Positions 4,508 to 5,399 of a DNA stretch of 5,399 nucleotides are shown here, piece by piece. How positions within the stretch are numbered: position 1 is the first letter of the stretch; every line of letters starts with the position of its first letter. The translations under genes were made by a program, and so were the position numbers. Origin of the DNA: Planctomycetia bacterium (lineage in GTDB: Bacteria > Planctomycetota > Planctomycetia > Pirellulales > UBA1268); NCBI GenBank assembly GCA_009926295.1, contig RFPF01000218.1:1-5399 (forward strand). The letters are read 5' to 3'. The notes under the pieces are model-generated. The model was given only the letters and a program-made list of their open reading frames with translations, did not search any database and was not told where the DNA came from.

Positions 4508-5399
4508 TCAAGCCAGTTCGTCCAGCCAGGCGCGGATCTCGTTTTCGTACTCGCTCGCGAGGCCGCCCACGATGAGCTGGCGGTGGAAGCTGGCCGCGCC
4601 CCCCTTCAGCAGGTCGGCATCCTCCGCGCTCGGGAACCGCTTCGCCGGATCCGCCGCGATCATGCCACGGCAGAAGTTCATGAGCAGTTCGTTGCAGGTC
4701 ACGTCGGCCGGAAGCAACTGCGGCAGCCGCTGGGCGAGCGTGCGCTTGGCCTCGAGGAGGTCGCGGTAGGACTGCAGGCCGGCGAAGGGCGGCTGGCCGG
4801 AGAGCATCTCGATGAGAACGTAGCCGAGGCTGGCGAGGTCGGACCGCGGTGAGTTCTCCTTGCCTTCCAGGACCTCCGGGGCCGCGTACGACGGCGTGCA
4901 GGTGCGATTGACCGGCATGTCGTCGAGCGCGAGCGCCGAGCCGATGTCGATGATCTTCGCGTTGCCCGTGCGCTTCACCATGATGTTCGAGGTCTTGATG
5001 TCGCCGTGCACGACGCCGTCGCGATGGAGGGCGGCGAGGGCGGCGAGACACTCCCGCACGATCGCGATCGCCACGCCCGGCTTGAGCCGCGACTGCCGCG
5101 GGCCGGCCGTCACGATCACGTTGTTGAGGTACTTCCAGCGGTCGTCTTTGACGCTCTCGCGGGTGAGTTCCAGCAGTTCGGGCGCGAGCAGCCGCGACAG
5201 GTCGTAGCCGTCGATCCACTCCATCTCCATGATCCGGATCCGGCGCTGCTCCACGAAGTTCTGCACGTCGAGGAGGTTGTCGTGCTGGATCTGCGCGACC
5301 CGCGACGACACCTTCGCGATCCGCTCCATGGCCTCGTCGTAGAGCACCTCCGATTCGTAGCGTTCCGGCGAGAAGATCTTGAGCGCCACGGGGAGGGTG
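4508..5399 (-). CDS. Serine/threonine protein kinase, partial at N-terminus
   Basis: The frame is open to the right edge, so the start and glycine-rich loop lie outside; the GTG at 5387-5389 is an internal valine. Numbering from that valine, the visible part has the beta-3 lysine in VALKIF (K4), helix C acids near 19-22, the hinge MEWIDGYDLSRLL (56-68), the catalytic loop HGDIKTSN (128-135), the metal-binding DIG (148-150), APE (170-172) and the subdomain XI Arg251 in KRFPSAEDA. These are Hanks-type kinase motifs, so it phosphorylates Ser/Thr on proteins in the cytoplasm. Departures from standard are HGD for HRD, DIG for DFG and an extra segment between hinge and helix E (about 70-104). Catalytic Asp130, Asn135 and Asp148 are all present, so activity is likely. 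The C-terminus ends shortly after the kinase fold (about 30 residues beyond), with no transmembrane or sensor domain on that side. The stop is at 4508-4510, next to the hairpin element. Confidence 0.9.
   Translation of the reverse strand, partial: TLPVALKIFSPERYESEVLYDEAMERIAKVSSRVAQIQHDNLLDVQNFVEQRRIRIMEMEWIDGYDLSRLLAPELLELTRESVKDDRWKYLNNVIVTAGPRQSRLKPGVAIAIVRECLAALAALHRDGVVHGDIKTSNIMVKRTGNAKIIDIGSALALDDMPVNRTCTPSYAAPEVLEGKENSPRSDLASLGYVLIEMLSGQPPFAGLQSYRDLLEAKRTLAQRLPQLLPADVTCNELLMNFCRGMIAADPAKRFPSAEDADLLKGGAASFHRQLIVGGLASEYENEIRAWLDELA

Overview
The window is uniformly GC-rich and dense with genes. It looks like a chromosomal piece of a planctomycete, probably a Pirellulales-like lineage. 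This is inference: it rests on the style of the proteins (a divergent Ser/Thr kinase, a membrane-anchored TPR protein, a small orphan hypothetical, an NtrC-type regulator tail), on weak or absent Shine-Dalgarno sites at most starts, and on a tRNA without an encoded CCA. No marker gene here fixes the taxonomy.

Layout, left to right. (1) Bases 1-53 are the last 16 codons of a Fis-type helix-turn-helix regulator on the + strand. (2) Bases 71-439 (-) encode a standalone FDX-ACB domain, the C-terminal domain of the phenylalanyl-tRNA synthetase beta subunit, with the rest of pheT missing. (3) Bases about 387-692 (+) are a Pro/Ala-rich frame that mirrors the Gly/Ala-rich leader of that fragment and may be the 3' end of another gene. 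(4) Bases 718-1764 (+) encode an exported esterase-like phytase family protein. (5) Bases 1751-2077 (-) encode a 108-residue hypothetical protein that overlaps the phytase-like gene tail to tail and has the best promoter and Shine-Dalgarno site of the window. (6) Bases 2212-3126 (+) encode a single-pass TPR protein. (7) Bases 3227-3300 are tRNA-Asp(GUC). (8) Bases 3360-4148 (+) encode a classical short-chain dehydrogenase. (9) Bases 4149-4507 hold no gene but are packed with inverted repeats and small hairpins. (10) Bases 4508-5399 (-) encode most of a Ser/Thr protein kinase that runs off the right edge.

There is no obvious operon or pathway linking these genes: they alternate in strand and look like independent housekeeping or accessory units. 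The two regions that ordinary genes do not explain are the orphan pheT domain with its chimeric-looking upstream junction (about 370-570) and the hairpin-rich intergenic element between the dehydrogenase and the kinase (about 4146-4505). I see no phage, CRISPR, transposase or defence system.
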